Positions 1-5,780 are shown, numbered from the stretch's first letter. The stretch: 7,217 nucleotides of DNA from Prochlorothrix sp035285005 (GCA_035285005.1 JAYKIB010000344.1:1-7217); one strand, 5' to 3'. A program made the numbers and translations. Notes: generated by a model from the sequence alone, not told the origin.

Positions 1-1
1 C

Positions 2-70
2 TTAGCTAATCAACTGGAACACGTGTGGCAGCTCTTGATGGGTACCTACCCCCTCCCAATCGAAGCCTGA
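2..70 (+). CDS. C-terminal end of an unidentified protein (5' part outside window)
   Basis: Reading from base 2, the frame is open for 22 codons and ends in TGA at 68-70. The peptide (LANQLEHVWQLL then MGTYPLPIEA) looks like a real protein end: an amphipathic helix followed by a short proline-containing tail. Base 1 belongs to the previous codon. The frame also stops just before a palindrome-rich noncoding stretch, which fits a true gene end. The fragment is too short to assign a family, and a chance open frame of this length is possible. Confidence 0.42.
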   Translation, partial: LANQLEHVWQLLMGTYPLPIEA

Positions 71-104
71 AACCCCCTCCAGCAAATACTCTCAGCCTAC
101 AGAC

Positions 105-120
105 TGGTTTTATGAAACCA
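105..120. repeat. Small perfect hairpin downstream of the first gene
   Basis: TGGTTT (105-110) and AAACCA (115-120) are perfect inverted copies around a TATG loop. It lies 35 bases after the TGA at 68-70. It could be a weak transcript-end structure for the upstream gene, but no T-run follows, so I do not call it an intrinsic terminator. Confidence 0.35.
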
Positions 121-130
121 CCCTGCCTTG

Positions 131-152
131 TAAAGGGGGGTTAGGGGGGATT
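131..152. repeat. Paired G6 tracts (G6-TTA-G6), a cyanobacterial-style dispersed repeat
   Basis: Two runs of six G (135-140 and 144-149) are separated by TTA and flanked by A/T. G-tract pairs of this form occur as dispersed intergenic repeats in many cyanobacteria. The part GGGGGTT (136-142) can also pair with AACCCCC (71-77) just after the first gene, giving a possible long-range stem. Confidence 0.4.
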
Positions 153-175
153 CTCTTAGGTTTTCAAATATCCTC

Positions 176-280
176 TAGGGCACCTCGATTAATACAGATT
201 TTCACCACAGTACCCACGGCAGAATCAGGGTTGGGTTGCGCGGCTTCGCCGCTCAACCCAATTCATCGAGGTACCCCCTA
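176..280. repeat. Nested inverted-repeat element, about 105 bp (MITE-like)
   Basis: The outer arms are ACCTCGAT (182-189) and ATCGAGGT (265-272). After one mismatch they extend through GGG/CCC and TA/TA with a two-base offset. Inside lies a 31-base hairpin: TTGGGTTG (231-238) pairs with CAACCCAA (254-261), then one C/T mismatch, then GCGGC (240-244) pairs with GCCGC (248-252) around a TTC loop. There is no open frame worth reporting inside. Palindromes built on TTGGGTTG/CAACCCAA are common dispersed repeats in cyanobacteria. The nested form suggests a small non-autonomous mobile element or a structured RNA. Target-site duplications are not evident. Confidence 0.5.
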
Positions 281-303
281 AGAATCAGAACTCAGAATCA
301 GAA
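281..303. repeat. 10-nt direct repeat AGAATCAGAA x2
   Basis: AGAATCAGAA occurs at 281-290 and again at 294-303, separated by CTC. It sits between the nested inverted repeat and the following long hairpin. The purpose is unknown; short slippage repeats of this kind often mark repeat-element boundaries. Confidence 0.5.
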
Positions 304-338
304 TTCTTTGGGGGGATTCGCCGTTCCCCCCAAAGAAT
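303..338. repeat. Perfect long hairpin with a G6/C6 core
   Basis: ATTCTTT plus six G (303-315) is the exact reverse complement of six C plus AAAGAAT (326-338). A316 and T325 can add a fourteenth pair, leaving an eight-base loop. It lies 101 bases before the MFS start codon. It is not followed by a T-run on either strand, so it looks like a dispersed palindromic repeat or mRNA-end structure rather than a classical terminator. Confidence 0.55.
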
Positions 339-379
339 CGATCTACCCTACAGCAATGGACCGCAGATCCGAGGGCAAC

Positions 380-394
380 GGACCGGTCCGGTCC
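380..394. promoter_or_regulatory. Candidate operator palindrome GGACCGGTCC with a repeated GGTCC
   Basis: GGACCGGTCC (380-389) is a perfect 10-base palindrome immediately followed by another GGTCC (390-394). It is 46-60 bases upstream of the MFS start, where a local repressor could bind. A TTGACC box resembling a -35 element lies at 409-414, but no matching -10 was found. Regulation is only suggested by position. Confidence 0.25.
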
Positions 395-439
395 CATCTC
401 CCCAAATTTTGACCTCTCTGCGGACTGATCCCGTTTTTT

Positions 440-1750
440 ATGTCTGCTCCCGCTTCACCTCGGCCCCTGTGGCTGCTTGTGGTCTTGATGATGAGCGTTT
501 TGCTCGACACCATGAGCTTTAGCATGGCAATCCCCCTGATGCCGTTTTACTCCCTTCACTTCGGCGCATCGGACTTTCAAGTTAGCCTGCTCTTTGCCAC
601 CTTTCCCGCTCTCCAAATCGTCGCCACCCCCATCTGGGGTTCCCTAGGCGATCGGCTGGGCTACCGGCTCACCCTCCTCAGCAGTATTGCCGGCACGGGC
701 CTCTCCTATCTCGCCTTTGGACTCGCCAACGGCCTAGGCTGGCTATTCTTAGGCCGCGCCCTGGCCGGGGCCACGGGGAGCACCATCGCCGTGGCGCGGG
801 CCTATGTGGCCACGGTGACCGAACCGGCCCATCGCCCCCAGCGCTTTGCCTTCTTGCAGACAGCCCTGGCCACGGGCCTGATGATTGGACCACTCTTAAC
901 CAGTTTGTGTGTGGGTCGCGATTTTCAAAACCCTAACTTTCGCTTACCGGGACTCGTGGCCGCAGGCTTAGCGATCGGGGCCCTGACGGTGGCCTGGGTT
1001 GTCCTCCCCCGCGATCATATCCCCCACAATCATCTCCCCCGCGTTCGATCGCTGCCCACTCCCAGATCCCATCCTTCCCTCTCCTCTTTCCTTCGCGATT
1101 CCCCCCGATCGATCGTCCATCTCAGTCGGGATACGCTCCTCCGTCCCTTGCGGTCCCTAGTCACAGTCACAGCCCAAATTCACCATAATGCCCACCTACG
1201 GGACCTCATGGGGGCAATCTTTGTCAATTTCAGTATTGGATTTGGGTTTCTCGCCATTTTTCCCCTCTGGTGTGCCCAGGAGCTGGGGTGGGACATTCAC
1301 AGCTACAGTACCCTCTTTACCGCTGCGGCCCTTTCCTGTGCCATTCTCCTGGTCACGTTACCGCGCCTGACCCGCACCATCGCCCCTGCGGCCCTTCTGC
1401 CGCCCGGTTTCCTAATGATGGCCCTAGCCCTGGGAGGAATGGCTGTGGTCCCAGCCCTCCCCCAGGCCCACCAAGTGTTAGGGATCTGTAGTGTGGGGCT
1501 TCTGTTTGCGGTGGGCACGATGTTAGTCACGCCCAATGTCTATAGTTTGGTCTCCCAAACGGCGGAAGCACGACACCAGGGGAGCACCCTAGGGATTGCG
1601 GAGTCGGTCACCAACTTGGGGTCGGCGGTGGGAGCTGCGGGGTTGGGGCTTCTCTTGGACCGGGGTGGGGCGATCGCGCCCTGCATCCTCGGCAGCGCCG
1701 TTTTGGTCGGGCTAGCCTTGACTTGCCACTGGCGGATTCGATCGACCTAA
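440..1750 (+). CDS. Major facilitator superfamily (MFS) exporter, drug:H+ antiporter-like
   Basis: This 436-residue inner-membrane protein has the two-times-six helix pattern of the MFS, probably a proton-driven efflux transporter of the DHA1/TetA-MdtG type; the substrate cannot be inferred. Helix 1 begins near residue 11. MFS motif A is clear at residues 68-80 (GSLGDRLGYRLTL, with G68, D71, R72, G74, R76). A motif B-like segment covers about 104-123 (LGRALAGATGSTIAVARAY). A motif C-like GLMIGP is at 146-151. The second half has a GIAESVTNLGSAVGAAGLG segment ending in LLDRGG (about 385-410), typical of helix 11. The central cytoplasmic loop is long (about 190-255), Arg/Pro/Ser-rich and encoded by a pyrimidine-rich stretch. 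No Shine-Dalgarno precedes ATG 440, which is common in cyanobacteria. The start is preferred because it leaves a short N-tail before helix 1. Confidence 0.88.
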   Translation: MSAPASPRPLWLLVVLMMSVLLDTMSFSMAIPLMPFYSLHFGASDFQVSLLFATFPALQIVATPIWGSLGDRLGYRLTLLSSIAGTGLSYLAFGLANGLGWLFLGRALAGATGSTIAVARAYVATVTEPAHRPQRFAFLQTALATGLMIGPLLTSLCVGRDFQNPNFRLPGLVAAGLAIGALTVAWVVLPRDHIPHNHLPRVRSLPTPRSHPSLSSFLRDSPRSIVHLSRDTLLRPLRSLVTVTAQIHHNAHLRDLMGAIFVNFSIGFGFLAIFPLWCAQELGWDIHSYSTLFTAAALSCAILLVTLPRLTRTIAPAALLPPGFLMMALALGGMAVVPALPQAHQVLGICSVGLLFAVGTMLVTPNVYSLVSQTAEARHQGSTLGIAESVTNLGSAVGAAGLGLLLDRGGAIAPCILGSAVLVGLALTCHWRIRST

Positions 1751-1784
1751 TCTGCGATCGACGTGATCCGCGATGGTGGAACCG

Positions 1785-1825
1785 CCCCCGTCCTTGCCCC
1801 CATGATGATCCCCCCGGGGGCCCCC
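1785..1825 (-). promoter_or_regulatory. Four C5-6 tracts: possible G-quadruplex on the minus strand upstream of hisG
   Basis: Runs of five or six C lie at 1785-1789, 1797-1801, 1810-1815 and 1821-1825, giving four G-tracts on the complementary (hisG template) strand with spacers of 7, 8 and 5 bases. The last two tracts flank G5 (1816-1820), so 1810-1825 reads C6-G5-C5, two overlapping palindromes. It occupies the middle of the 164-bp MFS-hisG spacer. A quadruplex is a structural prediction only. Confidence 0.3.
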
Positions 1826-1914
1826 ACAAAACCTTTTCGCGCGACGGATTCCGGGGTAGGATCCGGGATGGTGGTTTTACGGCCAAGGATCTGGTCAAGG
1901 ATAAAAAGGTTGAC

Positions 1915-2577
1915 ATGATTACGATCGCCCTGCCCAAAGGTGCCCTCCTTAAGGACAGCATTGCCCTTTTCCAAGAGGTGGGGCTAGACTTTAGCGCCTT
2001 CTTGGAAAAGGGAAACCGACAACTTCAGATCACCGATCCCAGCAACCGGGCCAAGGCGCTCCTCGTCCGCAACGGTGATGTGCCCGTATATGTGGAGTAT
2101 GGGCAGGCCCAACTCGGCGTGGTGGGCTACGACGTTCTCAAGGAAAAGGGGGCCCAGGTCGCCCATCTCGTCGATCTCGGCTATGGGTACTGCCGCATGT
2201 CCCTCGCCGTCAAGAAAAGTAGCCCCTACGCCACCAGCCTTGATCTTCCGGCCCACTGCCGCATTGCCTCCAAGTTTGTCCACTGCGCCCGAGAATACTT
2301 CCACAAGCTCGATCTACCGGTGGAGATTGTCCCCCTGTACGGATCGGTGGAGTTGGGGCCAATTACGGGCATGTCAGAAGCGATCGTGGATTTGGTGGCC
2401 ACGGGCACAACCCTGCGGGAAAACGGTCTCCAGGAAATCGAGGTCATTTTTGAGAGCACGGCCCGCCTTATTGCCAATCCCCTGAGTTATCGCCTCAACC
2501 AGGAGGGTTTAGGGGACTATATCGAGCAGTTGCGGGCCACGATCGCCGCAAAAGCCGCGGCTAAGACAGCCGCTTAA
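1915..2577 (+). CDS. hisG: ATP phosphoribosyltransferase, short-form catalytic subunit HisG
   Basis: HisG joins ATP to PRPP to make phosphoribosyl-ATP, the first and feedback-controlled step of histidine biosynthesis in the cytosol. The 220-residue protein opens with the family start ITIALPKGAL (2-11). It has the substrate-site segment VEYGQAQLGVVGYDVL (60-75) and the PRPP-binding loop EAIVDLVATGTTL (155-167), followed by ENGLQEIE and ARLIANPLSYR (183-193). It ends in a short Ala/Lys tail. The length matches the short HisG class, which lacks the C-terminal regulatory domain and works in a complex with HisZ; hisZ is not in this window. ATG 1915 is chosen because it opens the conserved N-terminus and has AAGG five bases upstream (1906-1909). 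The frame stays open back to 1723, inside the MFS gene, but that peptide is not HisG-like. The gene end overlaps the convergent phosphatase end by 17 bp. Confidence 0.95.
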   Translation: MITIALPKGALLKDSIALFQEVGLDFSAFLEKGNRQLQITDPSNRAKALLVRNGDVPVYVEYGQAQLGVVGYDVLKEKGAQVAHLVDLGYGYCRMSLAVKKSSPYATSLDLPAHCRIASKFVHCAREYFHKLDLPVEIVPLYGSVELGPITGMSEAIVDLVATGTTLRENGLQEIEVIFESTARLIANPLSYRLNQEGLGDYIEQLRATIAAKAAAKTAA

Positions 2578-3406
2578 GGATTAGTAAGCTCATGTCGTCC
2601 AGGGGCATTTCCCCGCCCAGGTGAGCCTGCACATCCGCCACAATTGCCGCCTCAATTTCCACAACGGGACGATTCCAGTGGCGTTGCAGTTGGCCACAGA
2701 ATCGATCGAAGCCGTACAGTTGCTTTGCCCCATCCATGGCCTCCACAATGCCATCACTGAAGAGGACCAGGCCGTCGGCGGGCTCCAGGGTCACGGTGTG
2801 GGTCCGCAGGAACGCTAGAATATCGGGCTCTAGACCAAGGGGAAAACCTAGATCGATCGTATCCACCCGCTCCACCGTGCCATTTGCCCGCATAATCACC
2901 ACTTCCTCGTGCTGGCCCGTAATCTTGACCTGACCTTGGTTGTAGTGGAGCAAAACCAGTGTCAGGTTTTTGTAGGTGTCTAGCCGTTGAATATTTTTGT
3001 AGAGGGTGCGGTTCAGGGTATTGAGGAAAATTTGGGGGGAAATTTGACCTAATTCCGTCAGGGTTCGCACGGCGGTTTGGGTCATTAGCATAATCAGACC
3101 ACTTTCTAGACCATGGCCCGTGACATCCCCCATGGCGATCGTCACCCCCTCCTCCGTCACCAATACATCGTAATAATCACCCCCCACATCCTCCGCTGCG
3201 GCCATGTAGGCCGCCACCTCCAGATCTCGCAAGCTGTTCAGTTCAGTCGGTTTCGGCAGGATTCGCTCCTGAATTTGCCGCACCAGATCCAGACGCGCTG
3301 CAATACTGAGATTTTCTGCCTTAAGTCGGGCATTCAGGTCTTGAATGGCTGTATTCGCCTGGGCAAGCTGGGCTGTACGCTTCTGGACGCGCTCTTCCAA
3401 GGTCAT
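2561..3406 (-). CDS. SpoIIE/PP2C-type phosphatase domain (3' part of a MASE1-phosphatase gene split by a stop)
   Basis: This 281-residue segment starts with a coiled-coil linker (about 1-40: EERVQKRTAQLAQANTAIQD), then the RsbU/SpoIIE signature (LVRQIQERILPKP, 41-53) and a complete PPM/SpoIIE phosphatase fold. The metal-binding acidic motifs are intact: EDVGGDYYD (72-80), GDVTGHGLESG (93-103), LFSDGIVEA (215-223) and LDDMSLLIL (269-277). Proteins of this type dephosphorylate Ser/Thr-phosphorylated anti-sigma-factor antagonists or other regulators. The ATG at 3406 lies five codons after, and in the same frame as, the TAA that ends the upstream MASE1 frame. Across that stop the residues LRQAN-MTLEERVQKRTAQL continue the usual linker without a gap, so this was very probably one 602-codon gene. 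An AGG (3412-3414) five bases before the ATG could support reinitiation. The catalytic half shows no decay. Confidence 0.85.
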   Translation of the reverse strand: MTLEERVQKRTAQLAQANTAIQDLNARLKAENLSIAARLDLVRQIQERILPKPTELNSLRDLEVAAYMAAAEDVGGDYYDVLVTEEGVTIAMGDVTGHGLESGLIMLMTQTAVRTLTELGQISPQIFLNTLNRTLYKNIQRLDTYKNLTLVLLHYNQGQVKITGQHEEVVIMRANGTVERVDTIDLGFPLGLEPDILAFLRTHTVTLEPADGLVLFSDGIVEAMDGAKQLYGFDRFCGQLQRHWNRPVVEIEAAIVADVQAHLGGEMPLDDMSLLILKRLS

Positions 3407-3421
3407 ATTGGCCTGTCGAAG

Positions 3422-3424
3422 TTA
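3422..3424 (-). other. In-frame TAA that splits the MASE1-phosphatase gene
   Basis: On the minus strand the codons run GAA CAC TAA CTT CGA CAG GCC AAT ATG ACC, all in one frame. One base change (for example to CAA or GAA) restores a continuous sensor-phosphatase protein reading AEH-x-LRQANMTLEERV. There is no frameshift and no missing segment. It may be a recent nonsense mutation, a sequencing error, or a real split into two translated products. Confidence 0.85.
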
Positions 3425-4369
3425 GTGTTCAGCCACTTCATTTTGATGCAAGATGGCCCCCACCAGTAGGGTGGTCAAGCCAATGACCCCGATAAAGGAC
3501 TGAATCAGCAGGAGGGATTCATTCAAGGACTCACGACCAAAGGAGCCATGGCCCTGGGCTGTCCCCACTAAAGCCACAATCTCCCCGCCCACCATCAATA
3601 AGGTGGCACCAGGTTGCCTGAAGCGAAAGGCAGCCCAGAGAATCAGGGGCATGAGCATGTATTCCAGGGGATAACGGCTTGTGAAGGCTAATAGACTAAT
3701 GAAGGCAACGCCCAACACTAGGCCGATCATTTCCAACCAGCGGCGACGAAAAAGGAGCAGGGTCGATCGGATAGGGCTGCTCCAGGCCAAAATCAAGGGG
3801 GTCACCATCAGAATGCCGAAGGCATCACTGAGCCACCAGGTGAGACCAATGGTGGGAAAGGCGGACCAGGGCGACCGCCCGAAGGCACAAATTAAGCTTG
3901 CGCAGAGAAAGCCGCCGGGGGCATGGCTTAAAAACGCGCCCCAGAGAACGAAACGGAGCACCGTTTTGGGGCGATCGAGACAGGAGTGTACCGCAGTCAA
4001 ACCCGCCTGTGTCACCTCGGAACCAGCCCGAGCGGGAGTTGCCGCTAGGCATTGAATCAAACGGGCCGCGCCCCATTTGCCCAGGGTGACCACGATCGTC
4101 ACAAACAACGCCAGGAAAAAACCCGGCAGCGTCCATCCCTCAAAGTATTGGTACTCCAGCCACCACACACTCACAAAAACGCCCCAAACTATTCCCGGTC
4201 GTCCCACGGCAATGCCACCCACCGCCACTCCCGCCCCAATCCACACCGGTGTGGAGGCAATCTCGGGCAGGGTGGCAAAGCTAATGGAAAACTGGGCCGC
4301 AAGCCAGTAGGCGAGGGCCAGGATCAGGGTCGAGAACCAAGGAATAGAGGTCGGCAAGACTGGAAACAC
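3422..4369 (-). CDS. MASE1-domain integral membrane sensor (5' part of the split gene)
   Basis: This 315-residue, highly hydrophobic protein has about eight membrane helices and matches the MASE1 sensory domain, which is found N-terminal to diguanylate cyclases, histidine kinases and SpoIIE phosphatases. Family-like features are the first helix LALAYWLAAQFSIS (17-30), STPVWIGAGVAVGGIAVGRP (39-58), WWLSDAFGILMVTPLILAW (178-196), AAFRFRQPGATLL (246-258) and a last helix near 287-308. The frame stops at TAA 3422-3424 directly after the last helix (QNEVAEH), just where the linker to the phosphatase should begin. The start is GTG 4369 and no clear Shine-Dalgarno was seen, so the exact start is uncertain. 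The gene is divergent from the recombinase gene across a 175-bp structured region. The ligand is unknown. Confidence 0.8.
   Translation of the reverse strand: MFPVLPTSIPWFSTLILALAYWLAAQFSISFATLPEIASTPVWIGAGVAVGGIAVGRPGIVWGVFVSVWWLEYQYFEGWTLPGFFLALFVTIVVTLGKWGAARLIQCLAATPARAGSEVTQAGLTAVHSCLDRPKTVLRFVLWGAFLSHAPGGFLCASLICAFGRSPWSAFPTIGLTWWLSDAFGILMVTPLILAWSSPIRSTLLLFRRRWLEMIGLVLGVAFISLLAFTSRYPLEYMLMPLILWAAFRFRQPGATLLMVGGEIVALVGTAQGHGSFGRESLNESLLLIQSFIGVIGLTTLLVGAILHQNEVAEH
4240..4255. promoter_or_regulatory. 16-bp perfect palindrome inside the MASE1 gene
   Basis: TCCACACCGGTGTGGA is its own reverse complement. It lies about 115-130 bases inside the MASE1 frame, over codons for Ser-Thr-Pro-Val-Trp. 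A dimeric regulator could bind such a site, but it may be coincidental in coding sequence. Confidence 0.2.
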
Positions 4370-4402
4370 AGTGCGAGGGAAAAGGGAACAGTCGGATCGA
4401 TC

Positions 4403-4454
4403 GGCGCCGGGATTGCACCTTGGGCTGCAACCCTATTTCGAGGTGCCCAGCGCC
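4403..4454. promoter_or_regulatory. Inverted-repeat structure in the divergent MASE1/recombinase intergenic region
   Basis: GGCGCCGGG-ATT-GCACCT (4403-4420) is mirrored by AGGTGCCCAGCGCC (4441-4454); aligned in inverse, 13 of 14 bases agree with a four-base gap. Inside, GGG-A-TTGCA (4409-4417) can pair instead with TGCAACCC (4426-4433). The two pairings share GCA (4415-4417), so they exclude one another. The element lies 34 bases before the MASE1 start and 90 bases before the recombinase start. It could be an operator or a switching RNA leader; no clear promoter boxes were found. Confidence 0.3.
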
Positions 4455-4531
4455 TAATCAGCATAAGGTTTCGGGGTATGCTTAGAGCAACCTGTGACCT
4501 GTCTCTCCCCACCCACCCTAGCACTGCCAAC

Positions 4532-4536
4532 GAGGG
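4532..4536 (+). promoter_or_regulatory. Shine-Dalgarno GAGGG for the recombinase
   Basis: GAGGG ends eight bases before ATG 4545. This decides that start over the in-frame GTG codons at 4494 and 4542. Confidence 0.55.
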
Positions 4537-4544
4537 CTACCGTG

Positions 4545-5780
4545 ATGGCGAAACCCCAGGATTCCCCCGCTTCCCCTGCCCCTCAAACCACCACCGCATC
4601 CCCAAGCACCCCAGGGCTAGACCCGCGTAAAAAAGCGAAGGTGCTCGATCACCTCCAAAAGGTGAACCAACGCCTCAAGGCGGCACAATTGGGCGTACAG
4701 CTGGAATTGCGAGGCCAAAAGATCAATCTGCGGGCCACTTTTCCCCCAAAACCGGGCAGTCAACGCCTCCGGCCCCACCAACAGCGCCTCAGTTTAAAAA
4801 TTCCCGCCACCCTCGATGGAGTCAAGGCCGCAGAACGCGAGGCCAAAATTATTGCCGCCCAACTGTTGGCTAAAACCTTTGATTGGCATCCCTATTTGGT
4901 GTGGTCCTTGGAAACTCGCCAGGGAACCGGGGGCATTGGGCAGCAGATTCAAGATTTTGAGCAGTATTTTTGGGAACAGGGCGATCGATCGGCAAATCTC
5001 GCCGCCAGTCGCACGACCTGGGAAGGGGCCTATTTACCCTACCTGCGTCGTCTCCAAACCATCAGCCAAACCCAAACCCAACTCACGGCATCCGAGGCAA
5101 TTTATGCCGCGATCGAAAGTTATCAGGTCAACAGTCGCAGCCGTCAACTGTGTTGCACAGCCCTGGGCGCATTTGCGGACTTTTTGAAGCTGGAATTACC
5201 CCTGGATTTGCAGGCTTTGAAGGGCAGCTATAATCCCAGCAAGACCCGCGCCAGGACCCTGCCTTCGGATGCGGAAATTCTTGAGCGATTTAGCCAAATT
5301 CCTAACCCCCAATGGCAGTTTGTCTATGGCATCATGGCCACCTATGGCCTGCGCAACCATGAGGTTTTTTTCTGTGATTATCAAGCCCTTACCCAGGGGG
5401 AAGCATTGCCCACCCTGCGGGTTCTAGAAACCACAAAAACGGGAGAACATGAGGTGTGGCCCTTTTTGCCGGACTGGATCGATCGCTTTAATTTACGCCA
5501 GGTCCAGCTGCCTTCGGTCAACACCGATCTCACGGAAACCACCCTACAAAATATTGGTCAGCGGGTCACCCGCCAGTTCCGCCGCTATGGACTCCCCTTT
5601 TCCCCCTACGATTTACGCCATGCCTGGGCGGTGCGCACGATTAATCTGGGCCTTCCGGACACGGTCGCAGCCAAAATGATGGGCCACTCAGTGGCGATCC
5701 ACACTCGCACCTATCACCGCTGGATCACCCGTCGCGACCAGCAGCAGGCGGTGAATGCTGCCCTGGGCCGCCAGACCTAG
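4545..5780 (+). CDS. Tyrosine recombinase/integrase, cyanobacterial XisA/XisC-like type
   Basis: A 411-residue site-specific recombinase that would cut and rejoin DNA through a phosphotyrosine bond; its target is unknown. The N-terminus is a Pro/Ser/Thr-rich tail (about 4-24), then a basic helix and the LRATFPPKPGS segment (62-72). A core-binding helical domain covers about 130-235. The catalytic domain shows Arg-I in YGLRNHE (R270), the beta-hairpin lysine (K298), box II PYDLRHAWAVR with R358, MGHS with H381, and the nucleophile in TRTYHRWI (Y390). The usual first His of box II is replaced by Tyr (Y355). From memory, a Tyr here also occurs in the cyanobacterial excisases XisA and XisC. The domain is otherwise complete. 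Upstream is the divergent sensor gene; no phage or transposon genes and no flanking att repeat were seen, so it may be a chromosomal or domesticated recombinase. Confidence 0.85.
   Translation: MAKPQDSPASPAPQTTTASPSTPGLDPRKKAKVLDHLQKVNQRLKAAQLGVQLELRGQKINLRATFPPKPGSQRLRPHQQRLSLKIPATLDGVKAAEREAKIIAAQLLAKTFDWHPYLVWSLETRQGTGGIGQQIQDFEQYFWEQGDRSANLAASRTTWEGAYLPYLRRLQTISQTQTQLTASEAIYAAIESYQVNSRSRQLCCTALGAFADFLKLELPLDLQALKGSYNPSKTRARTLPSDAEILERFSQIPNPQWQFVYGIMATYGLRNHEVFFCDYQALTQGEALPTLRVLETTKTGEHEVWPFLPDWIDRFNLRQVQLPSVNTDLTETTLQNIGQRVTRQFRRYGLPFSPYDLRHAWAVRTINLGLPDTVAAKMMGHSVAIHTRTYHRWITRRDQQQAVNAALGRQT

Noticed and set aside
281..303. CRISPR array
   Set aside because: Only two 10-nt copies with a 3-nt gap; repeat and spacer sizes do not fit CRISPR.
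303..338. Intrinsic terminator
   Set aside because: The stem is strong but no T-run follows on either strand.
1723..1914. N-terminal extension of HisG in the same open frame
   Set aside because: It overlaps the MFS end, its peptide is not HisG-like, and the family N-terminus begins exactly at ATG 1915 with AAGG upstream.
1910..1915. Perfect TTGACA -35 box overlapping the hisG ATG
   Set aside because: No suitable -10 follows at 16-18 bases and it lies on the start codon, so it is most likely chance.
3407..3424. Frameshift in the MASE1-phosphatase gene
   Set aside because: The frame is unchanged across the junction; the break is a single in-frame stop codon.
4494..4544. Earlier in-frame GTG starts (4494, 4542) for the recombinase
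   Set aside because: GAGGG is at the right distance for ATG 4545, and the added 17 residues carry no recognisable motif.
4052..4630. 192-codon plus-strand open frame across the MASE1 start region
   Set aside because: It is antisense to the MASE1 gene, overlaps the recombinase start, and has no domain-like pattern.
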